Assembly (NCBI GenBank): GCA_019192545.1
Contig: JAHCMI010000006.1
Coordinates: forward strand, 114,945-178,944
DNA length: 64,000 bases
Direction: 5' to 3'
Source: Rivularia sp. MS3
Lineage (GTDB): Bacteria > Cyanobacteriota > Cyanobacteriia > Cyanobacteriales > Nostocaceae
The position numbers were made by a program, and so were the translations under genes. How positions within the stretch are numbered: position 1 is the stretch's first letter; the number at the start of each line of letters is the position of its first letter. Under the pieces are notes generated by a model. That model ran no database searches. It was not told the origin of the DNA and saw nothing but the letters and a program-made list of their open reading frames with translations. Of this stretch, positions 37,042 through 46,105 are shown piece after piece.

Positions 37042-37074
37042 TACTAAGGAAGGTATTATAGTTCATTCCCTTTT

Positions 37075-37755
37075 TTAATTATCAATCGCACCCAAACGAT
37101 AACCCATACCATAAACTGTTTCAATCAAGTTATCTGGACTTCCGGCATTTCTGAGTTTACTACGTAAGTTAGTAATATGAGTTTTTACCGTTCCTTCTCC
37201 AGAAAACTTGTCGAATTCCCAAAGTTTTTCCAGAATTGCGGAACGGGTTAAAATTTGTTGGGGATGACGCAGAAAATATTCTAGAATTAAGTATTCTTTG
37301 GGTGTTAAACAAACAAGATTATCTGCATAACTTACTTCACCATTATTGGGGTCAAGTTTTAATTTACCGTAAGTTAAAATTGGTGGTTTAACTTCTGGAG
37401 TTCTGCGAGATAATGCGCGAATTCTTGCTGCTAATTCTTCTAATTCAAAGGGTTTGATTAAATAATCATCTGCTCCTGCATCTAGTCCAATGACTTTATC
37501 TGTAGTAGTATCTTTTGCTGTTAACATTAAAACTAAAGCATTGGATTTATTTGTTCGCAATCTTTTGCACAAACTAATACCATCCAAACGCGGTAGCATT
37601 AAATCTAATAAAATTAAATCGTACTCAGTTGCTTGAGCATAATCCCATCCCTCAATTCCATCGAAAGCAATATCAACTGCATGATGTTGATGTCTCAAAT
37701 CTTCAGCCAACGGTTTAGCAATGCGGTCATCATCTTCCACAATCAAGATTTTCAT
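37075..37755 (-). CDS. OmpR-family response regulator (two-component system A)
   Basis: Start at 37755 gives MKILIVEDD; a start at 37794, one base after the previous stop, is also possible. The 226-residue protein has Asp51 as phosphoacceptor (LLDLMLPRLDG), MLTAKD, DYLIKPFE and a winged-helix domain (LTPKEYLILEYFLRHPQ). OmpR-type proteins bind direct repeats with 11-bp spacing, as at 40-46 kb. Its sensor partner is the next gene. Gene order places it with the persulfide genes. Confidence 0.88.
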   Translation of the reverse strand: MKILIVEDDDRIAKPLAEDLRHQHHAVDIAFDGIEGWDYAQATEYDLILLDLMLPRLDGISLCKRLRTNKSNALVLMLTAKDTTTDKVIGLDAGADDYLIKPFELEELAARIRALSRRTPEVKPPILTYGKLKLDPNNGEVSYADNLVCLTPKEYLILEYFLRHPQQILTRSAILEKLWEFDKFSGEGTVKTHITNLRSKLRNAGSPDNLIETVYGMGYRLGAIDN

Positions 37756-37795
37756 CGATTCAGCTTGTGCTTTCTTACCATTGATATCAAGCATA

Positions 37796-38674
37796 TTACT
37801 TTATGGCGGGAGATTTACGAATGTGAATTTTTTGTAACTCTGGTGTTGGCTTTCTGTTGACAGTTGCCCCCTTCGAGAATACAGTACGATTTTCAAACAA
37901 AATAAAAGCTGCAACTGTAATCAAAAAGTATCCAAAGGCTTTCTGAAGCTGTTTGGCTTCAACATATTCGGATAGATAAGCACCCGTGACTGTACCTATA
38001 CTGGCTGCGACAACAAATAAACCCATTAACTGCCAATCTAAAGGTACTCTTCCGAAATAACCAAGAAATCCTGCTACCGAATTAAATACAATTATCAGCA
38101 ACGAAGTACCCACAGCTTCTTTCATCGGTGTTTTACCCAACAAAACCAGGGCTGGAACAATCGCAAATCCACCCCCAACACCAACTAAACCCGTTAATAT
38201 TCCTACTCCCAACCCTTCACTCACAAACCACAGCCAACAATATTTACACACAGGTTTAGTATAAAAGTTGATATCTGCGGTATTTTGAGAAGGCTTCCGC
38301 GCTACTTTCATGCTGCGACGAATCATCAAAACTGCTGCGACTAGCATTATGATGGCAAACAATATAAGTTGGAAAGTTCCGCTTACAAAGGGAAGATTTG
38401 CTACCCTTGCCCCTAGATAAGCTCCCAACATTGTTGCACTACCGAAAATAAAAGCTGTTTTTAAATTAACATTACCCTGCCGCCAATGGGGAATTACACC
38501 GATAAGGCTAACCGAACCGACAATTACTAACGTCATTGCGATCGCACTTTTAGGTGCAACTCCCATCACGTATACCAGAATGGGTAGAGCAAGTACCGAA
38601 CCACCACCACCGATAAGTCCCAAACTCAAACCGATGCATACAGCTAAAGCTAAACCAACTATCCATCGAAGCAT
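37796..38674 (-). CDS. TauE/SafE-family transporter
   Basis: The 292-residue membrane protein has two repeats of helices with GLIGGGGSVLALPIL and LVGVGGGFAIVPALV, the TauE/SafE signature for export of sulfite or related sulfur compounds. It is adjacent to an ETHE1-like hydrolase (8 bp gap), fitting removal of sulfite formed from persulfide. Confidence 0.9.
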   Translation of the reverse strand: MLRWIVGLALAVCIGLSLGLIGGGGSVLALPILVYVMGVAPKSAIAMTLVIVGSVSLIGVIPHWRQGNVNLKTAFIFGSATMLGAYLGARVANLPFVSGTFQLILFAIIMLVAAVLMIRRSMKVARKPSQNTADINFYTKPVCKYCWLWFVSEGLGVGILTGLVGVGGGFAIVPALVLLGKTPMKEAVGTSLLIIVFNSVAGFLGYFGRVPLDWQLMGLFVVAASIGTVTGAYLSEYVEAKQLQKAFGYFLITVAAFILFENRTVFSKGATVNRKPTPELQKIHIRKSPAIK

Positions 38675-38682
38675 GATTAATT

Positions 38683-39414
38683 TTATTTAAGATTGCTTTT
38701 TTCAACAGATTTACCGCAATGTTCGTTAGCGGGAATTGCTTCCATCATTTTTTTTGGTTGGGAAAGGTCGAGGTTTGACATTAATTTAATAAAATCAGCA
38801 CGACTGCGTAATTTTCTCGAATCAGAATCCCATTCTACAAATCGAGGATTCCACTTTTTTTCTTCCCCAATCGTGGAAACTGTTTTTCCTTGATAGTCGT
38901 GGGCTGGATAAACCAAGGTATTTTTTGGTAATGTAAATAACCGCTGGGTGACACTATCAAATAAAGTACCTGCATCCCCACTTTGAAAATCAGTCCGTCC
39001 GCAACCACGAATCAAAAGCGCATCTCCCGTAAGCACTCGGTCGTTATTAACCAAATATGTTATGTGGCTATCAGTATGACCGGGAGTCGCAATTGCTTCA
39101 ATAATAATGCTGCCAAAGTGGAGAACTTCTGCGTCTGTAATGTACATATTTGTACAATCAGCACCAGCATTTTTGGGTACTATACTCAGACAGCCAGTAA
39201 TTTCGCGGAGTTTACCCGTACCAGTAATGTGGTCGGCATGAATGTGTGTTTCCAAACAGTATTTCAGGGTTAAATCCAACTCGTGAATTAATTGTAAATC
39301 GCGCTCGACATTTTCTATTACCGGGTCTACAAGCACAGCAGCTTTTGCTTCTTCGTCAGCAATTAGATAAGTATAGGTACTTGATTCTTTGTCAAATAAT
39401 TGACGAAATAACAT
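38683..39414 (-). CDS. ETHE1-like metallo-beta-lactamase-fold persulfide dioxygenase
   Basis: The 243-residue protein has ETHIHADHITG metal ligands, GHTDSHITYL, LTGDALLIRGCGRTDFQSGD and YPAHDYQG, the pattern of glutathione-persulfide dioxygenase (ETHE1/Blh). It would oxidise persulfide sulfur to sulfite, which the neighbouring TauE protein could export. Confidence 0.88.
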   Translation of the reverse strand: MLFRQLFDKESSTYTYLIADEEAKAAVLVDPVIENVERDLQLIHELDLTLKYCLETHIHADHITGTGKLREITGCLSIVPKNAGADCTNMYITDAEVLHFGSIIIEAIATPGHTDSHITYLVNNDRVLTGDALLIRGCGRTDFQSGDAGTLFDSVTQRLFTLPKNTLVYPAHDYQGKTVSTIGEEKKWNPRFVEWDSDSRKLRSRADFIKLMSNLDLSQPKKMMEAIPANEHCGKSVEKSNLK

Positions 39415-39608
39415 TTCTTGATTACCTCCCAGATGAATGAATGTGTAAATCCAACTGGGGTTGAAAACCCCAGTCTAATAGCGAAAGTCATATAAATATG
39501 ACTAAGATAAGCTTTCAAAATTAATGAAAAGGAATACTAGTAGTATCGAAGCTCACTCGGGGTTGCAAAATCCCGCAAAATAAATGTGGCGGAATACTAA
39601 AGTAAACG

Positions 39609-40088
39609 TCATTTTGTTTTACATTTAATACCCGAATCACCGTAAGTAGATGATGAATTTTTATCTACATATTGCTCAAATACTTGTTTGAGTTTGGGTG
39701 AACTACTACAATCAAAACCTAGTTTCTGGGCTGTTTCAAAAGCTTCTTTAGAATTCATTCCTTGGTGTATTGCAATATTTATTAATGACATTGCTCCGGC
39801 TCGCATTCCGCTAGCACAATGGATAAGGGCTGGTTTTGGTAGCTGGTCTATTTGTTCTTGAATCTTGTCGATAAGTTCATCATCGATTTCATCTACCTTT
39901 AGTGGGATATTATTGTAGTTTAAACCAGCAGATTCAGCCTGTTGTTGTTCATCCTTCAAAAAATCTTTTTCGTCAGGTGAGCGTAAATTTAATACAGACT
40001 TAAAACCCGATTGCGCTGCTTGCTGCAACTGTTCTGGTGTTACCTGTCCGGTTACAGACAATTCATTGTTAATTTTTTTGATATCCAT
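39609..40088 (-). CDS. DUF442/BLH-type phosphatase-fold protein
   Basis: The 159-residue protein is a DUF442 domain with the active-site loop IHCASGMRAG (Cys91, Arg96; CX4R). Such domains are found fused or adjacent to ETHE1-like enzymes and are thought to act as sulfurtransferases or phosphatases. A Cys-containing tail (GIKCKTK) follows. It leads the persulfide gene group, about 195 bp upstream of the ETHE1-like gene. Confidence 0.85.
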   Translation of the reverse strand: MDIKKINNELSVTGQVTPEQLQQAAQSGFKSVLNLRSPDEKDFLKDEQQQAESAGLNYNNIPLKVDEIDDELIDKIQEQIDQLPKPALIHCASGMRAGAMSLINIAIHQGMNSKEAFETAQKLGFDCSSSPKLKQVFEQYVDKNSSSTYGDSGIKCKTK

Positions 40089-40137
40089 AGAAACCTCCTT
40101 GAATAATATTGTTCTTGTTTAATTTAAATACTTATTA

Positions 40138-40229
40138 AAGACTTACGCACTCGTGATTAATTTCAATGCTTTGGGTTTGTAACAAGACTATCATGATGTC
40201 TATTATTAGGGTAGTCGTGCATAAGTCCT
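40138..40229. repeat. MITE-like element, divergent short copy (92 bp)
   Basis: Ends AAGACTTACGCAC and GTGCATAAGTCCT are imperfect inverted repeats related to the other copies, with unrelated interior. Confidence 0.55.
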
Positions 40230-40243
40230 AAATTTGTCAAAGT

Positions 40244-40543
40244 TTACATTTTATGATTCATTGAGTCTCCTTTCATCTGACTATTTTTTCCCATCTGCTG
40301 ATTCATCCGTTGCATCATTTGTTGATGATGTTGGCGCATCTGCTGTGGAGTCATCTTTTTCATCCGTTGCATCATTTGTTGATGTTTTTGACGCATTTGC
40401 TGGGGGTTCATTTCTGTTTTTTGAGCAACAGCAGTCGATGTCTTCTGTGTTGTATGAGCAAATGACGGTATTGCGCTTAATCCAATTAACGTTAAGGAAG
40501 TCGCAAATACTGCACTGGCAAGAGTTTTATTATGTAGTTTCAT
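40244..40543 (-). CDS. Secreted Met/His-rich repeat protein, copy 2 (putative copper-binding)
   Basis: This 99-residue paralogue of 27445-27849 has a signal peptide (to PSFAH) and repeats MNPQQMRQKHQQMM and MTPQQMRQHHQQMM, then MGKNSQMKGDSMNHKM. A TTTCAT-N5-TTTCAT box on the same strand lies 94 bp upstream. A role in periplasmic copper buffering is inferred from Met/His composition and this control site. Confidence 0.78.
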   Translation of the reverse strand: MKLHNKTLASAVFATSLTLIGLSAIPSFAHTTQKTSTAVAQKTEMNPQQMRQKHQQMMQRMKKMTPQQMRQHHQQMMQRMNQQMGKNSQMKGDSMNHKM

Positions 40544-40626
40544 TTCGTTAGTTCCTTGGTTAAAGTATTTCAGTTGGGGTAAAAATGAGAATCAAATGCT
40601 GAATTAACTTTTCTAATTTCACTTTG

Positions 40627-40800
40627 TCATATAAAAATGAAATCAGAATGAAATGTTGTTTGTTTGTCTAGCAAGCTTTGGCTATATAACTTTGATGCAA
40701 GAACGGGCATTTTTTGTCTACATCGCGGGCAAAACCAATATATTTCTTTATGCTGAATATGGCGGAGTAAACCGCTAGAACAGCTTGGACAATCATTCAT
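40627..40800 (-). CDS. 57-residue zinc-ribbon protein
   Basis: From the ATG at 40800 the protein starts MNDCPSCSSGLLRHIQHKE and continues IYWFCPRCRQKMPVL, with Cys4, Cys7, Cys24 and Cys27 forming a zinc ribbon. Similar tiny proteins are common in heterocystous cyanobacteria, with unknown function. Its last codons overlap the TTTCAT box of the next gene. A TCTTnnC direct repeat lies 46 bp upstream. Confidence 0.75.
   Translation of the reverse strand: MNDCPSCSSGLLRHIQHKEIYWFCPRCRQKMPVLASKLYSQSLLDKQTTFHSDFIFI
40637..40653 (-). promoter_or_regulatory. CopR-type direct repeat (TTTCAT-N5-TTTCAT)
   Basis: Perfect half sites on the minus strand, 10 bp ending TGA, then CAAAGT. Faces the Met/His-rich gene starting at 40543. 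Confidence 0.75.
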
Positions 40801-40846
40801 TTTTCGGTATTGAATTTAATTGATATTTTTAATGTAAAACTAAAAT

Positions 40847-40866
40847 GTCAAGAACTTGGCAAGATT
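40847..40866 (-). promoter_or_regulatory. TCTTnnC-N4-TCTTGAC direct repeat
   Basis: Minus strand AATCTTGCCAAGTTCTTGAC; TACATT lies about 10 bp further as a -10 candidate. 46 bp before the zinc-ribbon start. Confidence 0.55.
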
Positions 40867-41090
40867 CATTTTTAGTTTTTAGTGAAATTGATTTTGGCTA
40901 TAGCCCTAATTGTGACGGCTAATTTAATTTTTTAAAAAAGCGATTCGGGAGGAACAGGGAATAGAAAACAGAAATGTATATCCGTGTTAGTTTAATTGAC
41001 CGGAATTAAATACTGCTATTCTCCTGTTTTTCCTTATAAATATTACAAGTTTTTTTTATTTACAAATAATGAAAGGAATTTAAAATAAAT

Positions 41091-41213
41091 AGGACTTACG
41101 CAATTGTCATAATATCTGGTTGGTGCGTGACACTGAATACCTGAAAACTACGTTCAAAGTTAATCAAAGTGTCACAGCACCCTACGAGGAAATGTGCCGG
41201 TTGCGTAAGTCCT
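41091..41213. repeat. MITE-like element, copy 3 (123 bp)
   Basis: AGGACTTACGCAATTG to CGGTTGCGTAAGTCCT, flanked by TA on each side, with GGTTGGTGCGTGACAC and TGTCACAGCACCC internally. It separates the two divergent direct-repeat sites at 40847 and 41233. Confidence 0.82.
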
Positions 41214-41232
41214 AATAAAATATCGAGAAACG

Positions 41233-41252
41233 AATCTTGTCAAGTTCTTGAC
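41233..41252 (+). promoter_or_regulatory. TCTTnnC-N4-TCTTGAC direct repeat
   Basis: AATCTTGTCAAGTTCTTGAC with TAAAAT about 10 bp further. 49 bp before the metallophosphatase start. Confidence 0.55.
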
Positions 41253-41301
41253 ATTCTCTGCATAAAATAAAGTTAATAGTAAATTGAGGAGAAAAATATT
41301 A

Positions 41302-42195
41302 TTGAAACGCCGTAAATTTTTTACTCTTGCTTCCCTGGGTACACTGGGATTAACTATAGGAGGTCATAAGTATCTAACCTATCAATATCCTCTAACTTTT
41401 AAAAGTTGTCCTGATATAGCTTCAGAAAACTCTTCACCTCTGTTACGTTTTGCTACTCTTGCTGACGTAGGTACGGGAGACAGAAATCAATATATGGTGG
41501 CTAAAATTATTAGTTGTTATTTTGATTCCAATCCCTTTTCTTTGGTTCTACTAGCAGGAGATAATATTTATGAAAATGGTGAAATTGAAAAAATTGCTGC
41601 TACCTTTGAAAAACCCTACCATAGGCTTTTAGAGCAAAATGTAAAATTCTATGCTGCGATTGGCAATCATGATATTCGTACCAACAACGGTATAGATCAA
41701 ATCAACTATCCTGGGTTCAATATGCAAGGACGCTATTATACTTTTTCTCGTGAGCCAGTACAATTTTTTGCCCTCGATACAAATCCAGAAGCTCCTTGGT
41801 CCGAACAGTTGAAATGGTTAGAAGCTAATTTAGCTCAGTCTCAACAGCCTTGGAAAGTAGTATTCGGACACCATCAAATATATGCTTCAGGTAAACGTAG
41901 AGTTAACCAAGAATTAGTTAAACGCTTAACACCTCTATTTTTTCGCTACGGTGTTCAACTTTATATTAATGGTCACGAACACCATTATGAAAGAACTCAA
42001 TCAATTCAAGGTACAACGTATCTTACTTGTGGTGCTGGAGCTAAACTGCGCTCGGTAGGAAAATCTGATTGGACAGCTTATGCTATTTCTAAACTAAGTT
42101 TTGCTGTATTCGAGGTTTATCAAAATAATTTAGAAATTCGGGGAATTGGAACTGATGGAAAAGTATTTGACCATGCAATAATATCTAAGTCGTAA
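41302..42195 (+). CDS. Exported metallophosphoesterase (purple acid phosphatase-like)
   Basis: The TTG at 41302 (MKRRKFFTLASLGTLGL) with GAGGA upstream gives a Tat-like signal; an upstream TTG at 41284 is less likely because it overlaps the ribosome site. The 297-residue enzyme has the metal motifs ADVGTGD, LAGDNIYENG, AIGNHDIR, GHHQ and NGHEHHYER of the calcineurin fold. It acts on phosphoesters outside the cytosol. Substrate unknown. Confidence 0.85.
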   Translation: MKRRKFFTLASLGTLGLTIGGHKYLTYQYPLTFKSCPDIASENSSPLLRFATLADVGTGDRNQYMVAKIISCYFDSNPFSLVLLAGDNIYENGEIEKIAATFEKPYHRLLEQNVKFYAAIGNHDIRTNNGIDQINYPGFNMQGRYYTFSREPVQFFALDTNPEAPWSEQLKWLEANLAQSQQPWKVVFGHHQIYASGKRRVNQELVKRLTPLFFRYGVQLYINGHEHHYERTQSIQGTTYLTCGAGAKLRSVGKSDWTAYAISKLSFAVFEVYQNNLEIRGIGTDGKVFDHAIISKS

Positions 42196-42270
42196 TCACA
42201 TCACTATAATAACTGTTCTTCAGTACTTGATATGTTATGTTAAATAAATAGTCTTTATAAAGGCAGCCTT

Positions 42271-42459
42271 TTATTTTTTATTTCGCAAAAAATTACTAAC
42301 TATAAAAATCATTAGCATTCCAGTAAAGAACCAAATACCAATAATAATTATTGTCATAATTTTAATATTAGGTATATCTCTATCAATTAATTTTGCCTTA
42401 ACACGAGATTCATCTATTACAGTTTTAGGAATTAATTTTAAAAGTAAAACAATTCCCAA
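42271..42459 (-). CDS. Possible small membrane protein (weak)
   Basis: A 62-residue frame with a TTG start and no ribosome site, containing one membrane helix (IMTIIIIGIWFFTGMLMIFIV) and a basic tail RNKK. It may be a decayed or real small protein; nothing else supports it. The rest of the 350-bp gap holds a terminator. Confidence 0.25.
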   Translation of the reverse strand: MGIVLLLKLIPKTVIDESRVKAKLIDRDIPNIKIMTIIIIGIWFFTGMLMIFIVSNFLRNKK

Positions 42460-42478
42460 CGGTACTAACTATAAATAT

Positions 42479-42526
42479 AAAAAAATTGTAGAGACGTTTC
42501 TAAGATAACTTATCTACAATTTTTTT
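42479..42526. terminator. Bidirectional terminator between convergent genes
   Basis: AAAAATTGTAGA pairs with TCTACAATTTTT; A and T tracts lie on both sides. It sits between the ends of the phosphatase and radical SAM genes. Confidence 0.75.
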
Positions 42527-42546
42527 CTCTATCATTTAATTAACTG

Positions 42547-44127
42547 TTACACTTTAACAACTTCAGCTTTCACGGTTACATAAGGTTTTTCCGCACCTTG
42601 GGCTAAATATTCTTCAAGTTGAGATTCGATTTGTTCTTGGACTATTTGACGGTATTCAAGAAAATGTTCGTTGTGGGCACAGGTCGATAAATAATGTTCA
42701 AATACTGCGGGGTTGCGCTTTAAAATACTGAATAAATGATGCCAGAATTTCCACCTCGTTTTGCGTTTAATACCTTGTCGCCAAATAACAGTTAGAAGTG
42801 CTTTTATAACTACCCACTCAGTCTTTTTAGCCGGTGCTTTCCAGCTTGGTTTGCCCATGATTAAAAAGCAGCGATAGGTACGGTCTAAATAAGATATCGG
42901 GTCATATAAAGCACAAAATGCCTCAATATATTCCCTGCCAATATCTTCTAAAGGACGAGTGGGAATAAAATTCATTAATGTTGTTTGATTGATGTTTCCG
43001 TCTGTAGATTTGCGTATTCTGCCTTCTTTTTCCAGACGATGCCACAATGCGGTATTGGGTAACGCTTGTAACATTGCAAAAGTAGTAGAAGGGATTGCTG
43101 CTTGTTCCGCAAACCGGACAATGCGATCGCCAGCTCCAGATTTTTCCCCATCGAAACCAATAATAAAGCCAGCCATCGGACGCAAACCCGCTTTGATAAT
43201 CGCTTGTACGGATTCAACCAGAGAGTTACGGGTATTTTGAAATTTTTTTGTTAGCTGCAAACTATCTTCATCTGGTGTCTCGATACCCAAAAATACCGCA
43301 GCAAAACCACAATCAACCATCAATTCCATCAATTCTGGATCTTGTGCTAAATCCACTGAGGCTTCGGTATCAAAACGGAATGGATAGTTATGTGCTTGCA
43401 TCAATTGTTTTAACTCTGCGAGCAACAGCTTGACGTTGCGCTTGTTGCCAATAAAGTTATCATCCACCATGAACACCCCACCGCGCCAACCCAATTCATA
43501 CAAACAATCTAGTTCGGCTAAAAGCTGCGCTGGGGTTTTGGTACGGGGTTTGCGTCCGTAAAGTACGATAATGTCGCAGAATTCGCATTGAAACGGACAA
43601 CCGCGAGAAAACTGCACCGACATCATGTCGTAAGCATCTCTTTCTAATAAATCGAAACGAGGGATGGGTGTCGCAGTCACATCTGGTTTTTCTGTAGCCC
43701 GAAATACACCACTTGTTTTACCAGCTGTAACGGCTTCAACAAACATTGGTAAAGTAATTTCCCCTTCATCAAGAATGAGAAAATCGGCTCCTGCTGTTTG
43801 AGCTACTGAGGGTACGGAAGTTGGATATGGACCACCAACGGCAACTAATTTACCATGTTTTTTTGCAACTTTTATTTGATTGCATAAATCCTCTTTTTGC
43901 ACAATCATTGCAGATAAAATTACCATATCTGCCCATTGCCATTCAGCTTCCGTCACAGAGCGAACGTTACGGTCTACTAATTTAAATTCCCATTCTTGAG
44001 GCAAAATTGCGGCTACAGTAACTAACCCTAAAGGTGGTAATAAAACTTTTTTATCTACTAACTCCAAAATTTTTTCATAAGACCAAAAAGTTTTAGGGAA
44101 TAAAGGATAAATTAATAAAACTCGCAT
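42547..44127 (-). CDS. B12-binding radical SAM protein (DUF4070)
   Basis: The 526-residue enzyme has an N-terminal cobalamin-binding domain (about 1-140), the radical SAM cluster CPFQCEFCD near residue 186, and a C-terminal DUF4070 region from about 370. Such proteins perform cobalamin-dependent methylation or other radical chemistry on lipids or natural products. The substrate is unknown. It lies downstream of the GH3 gene on the same strand. Confidence 0.9.
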   Translation of the reverse strand: MRVLLIYPLFPKTFWSYEKILELVDKKVLLPPLGLVTVAAILPQEWEFKLVDRNVRSVTEAEWQWADMVILSAMIVQKEDLCNQIKVAKKHGKLVAVGGPYPTSVPSVAQTAGADFLILDEGEITLPMFVEAVTAGKTSGVFRATEKPDVTATPIPRFDLLERDAYDMMSVQFSRGCPFQCEFCDIIVLYGRKPRTKTPAQLLAELDCLYELGWRGGVFMVDDNFIGNKRNVKLLLAELKQLMQAHNYPFRFDTEASVDLAQDPELMELMVDCGFAAVFLGIETPDEDSLQLTKKFQNTRNSLVESVQAIIKAGLRPMAGFIIGFDGEKSGAGDRIVRFAEQAAIPSTTFAMLQALPNTALWHRLEKEGRIRKSTDGNINQTTLMNFIPTRPLEDIGREYIEAFCALYDPISYLDRTYRCFLIMGKPSWKAPAKKTEWVVIKALLTVIWRQGIKRKTRWKFWHHLFSILKRNPAVFEHYLSTCAHNEHFLEYRQIVQEQIESQLEEYLAQGAEKPYVTVKAEVVKV

Positions 44128-44292
44128 TGTTCAACATTCCCCTTCAGTATTTAATAACTGACTAAGTTTTTCGTCACAAACTGACTCTGCAAGAGACTTA
44201 GGTAGAGAAAAATGTATTTATCTCTACTTTATAACGTCGGATATCACGATTACTATTAAGACTATTTCCCTTGTATTAGGTTTCTTAAGCTT

Positions 44293-46005
44293 TTAATAGG
44301 GAAGAGGATAGAGAACTTGATTGACATATTCATCAGATAATGTAACTTCAGATTCTACAGTCAGTTCAGCCAAAAACGAACGGTCTTCACTGATATGAGG
44401 CAACTTCAGTTGAGAATCAGGCATACCTTTCTTAATTTGTCGCTGACGAACGATATTAAAGCTACCTGATTTCAAGATTCGCAGTTGAGGTGGTCGAACC
44501 TCTCCGTCGCGCACGATTGCATAGAGAGTGTTTATCTGTCTCAACCAATATTCAAAGCGATTCAGAAACGCTTGGGGATTACTTAATGTTTCTCCCGCAG
44601 CCAGTTCGATATTAACTATATAGTGAGCGGGAAATTCATGCTCGGAAAGTGTGATGCAGAAATCATCTAAGCGCAGATTGAATTCTTGGTGGAGCGCTTG
44701 CATTACCCTAATTGCATGAGATTCTGTTGTCTTCTCGGTTATGGAAGAGAGCAGTCCACCCCGACGGTAGCGAAATGCAATCAAAGGAGCTTGGTTATAA
44801 AATCCTAATACTTCTACAACATCGCCAATGTCATAGCGGTAAAAACCACTGTAGCTTGTAACCAAAATGCGGTAAAGTTTTCCAGCCTGTACTTCTGTTG
44901 CTAGAAGAGTTTGAGGATTTTCAACCTCCCACTGTTCTTGAGGAATAAATTCAAAAAATCCGCTTTCAATTGCCAAAATACCAGCTTCAGAATTGAATTG
45001 ATGATAAACGCTAAATGTAGCTTCCGCAGAACCATATACCCCGCCAAATACAGGGGTATTTCCAAAGTAATTGGGAAAGTGCTGTAAATAAAAATCCGAT
45101 GTTCCTCCTTGAGCCGTGAGGACATAAGATAAATTAGACCACGCTTGCTTGGGGGTAAGTCTTCCCTCTGTGTTGAGGATTTGTCTTAATTCGGCGGCTC
45201 TATCTGGTGCTGGAAACAATTTACGTTCTAGCTTGACGCGAATATGCGGTTCTAATTTTAACCAAGAGGCGATTGCTCCTGTTTCTAAATCATTAATTAA
45301 ATCTTCTCCGTAGCATTCTAAATAGCCGCAGGTACGTAAAACCAACATCGGAAAATTAGCTGTAAATCCCCGCATATCTCTATCTCGCAGAGCAAACAGC
45401 AAACAGACATAGTGCCGAGCTAAACTATCAGCAATTTTAAGTACTTCAAAGGGATGAACGAAAGCTTGCTCAAACAGAAACTGACCCTTACTAATACTGC
45501 CTGCACTAACCGGACCGTAAGGAATACCAGCGCTTGTAACTCCCTGCAAATTCGCTGAGTTAGGCAGCAGTGTTTTACCAAACTCCAATCCCCGTTGCCC
45601 AAGCAATTCAATAGCAAAGCCCATACTAGCTAAATCTGCTTGTCGTAAAGAAGCTTGAAATCTGCGAGTTACAGGTACCTGCTTTTTGTTTCCGGTAGAA
45701 CCACTGCTTAGATTAATGTAGACAACTGGTTCGGGATTAAGAATGTTTTTCTCTCCTCGGCAAATACGTTCAACATAAGGTTCGTAACTTTCGTAAGGCA
45801 GAATCGGAACTTGCTCGCGGAATTGGTCGATATTTTGAATATTGCCTAGTCCCAGTTGTCTCCCCATTTCAGTGTTACGGTGAGCTTGGAGAAGATTAAG
45901 CAAAAATCTCTCTTGGGCAAGATTAACCTTGAGAGTTTTACGAGCGAACTTAACTTTGTGGAAAGTAGCATAAACAGCCAAAAGCGACAAAGAAAGGCTA
46001 GTCAT
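44293..46005 (-). CDS. GH3-family acyl-acid amido synthetase
   Basis: The 570-residue protein belongs to the GH3 superfamily of adenylating enzymes: motif I NLSSGSTGNKKQVP near residue 95, motif II VYGSAEATFSV, motif III YRYDIGDVVEVLG. In plants GH3 enzymes join auxin or jasmonate to amino acids; bacterial members have mostly unknown acids. A TCTTnnC direct repeat lies 44 bp upstream, shared in a divergent arrangement with 46175-46567. Confidence 0.9.
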   Translation of the reverse strand: MTSLSLSLLAVYATFHKVKFARKTLKVNLAQERFLLNLLQAHRNTEMGRQLGLGNIQNIDQFREQVPILPYESYEPYVERICRGEKNILNPEPVVYINLSSGSTGNKKQVPVTRRFQASLRQADLASMGFAIELLGQRGLEFGKTLLPNSANLQGVTSAGIPYGPVSAGSISKGQFLFEQAFVHPFEVLKIADSLARHYVCLLFALRDRDMRGFTANFPMLVLRTCGYLECYGEDLINDLETGAIASWLKLEPHIRVKLERKLFPAPDRAAELRQILNTEGRLTPKQAWSNLSYVLTAQGGTSDFYLQHFPNYFGNTPVFGGVYGSAEATFSVYHQFNSEAGILAIESGFFEFIPQEQWEVENPQTLLATEVQAGKLYRILVTSYSGFYRYDIGDVVEVLGFYNQAPLIAFRYRRGGLLSSITEKTTESHAIRVMQALHQEFNLRLDDFCITLSEHEFPAHYIVNIELAAGETLSNPQAFLNRFEYWLRQINTLYAIVRDGEVRPPQLRILKSGSFNIVRQRQIKKGMPDSQLKLPHISEDRSFLAELTVESEVTLSDEYVNQVLYPLPY

Positions 46006-46049
46006 TAATTTAATCGTAAATTACCTGCTGATTAATTTACTTTTGAAGT

Positions 46050-46069
46050 GTCAAGAACTTGATAAGATT
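46050..46069 (-). promoter_or_regulatory. TCTTnnC-N4-TCTTGAC direct repeat
   Basis: Minus strand AATCTTATCAAGTTCTTGAC; TAAATT about 10 bp further. 44 bp before the GH3 start. Confidence 0.55.
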
Positions 46070-46105
46070 CTGCTTCTATGGAATTGTATCCAGAAAAAAC
46101 ATGAT

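Noticed and set aside
39451..39473. Hairpin CTGGGGTT/AACCCCAG as a terminator
   Set aside because: There is no T tract on either strand and it lies upstream of the ETHE1-like gene, so its role is unclear.
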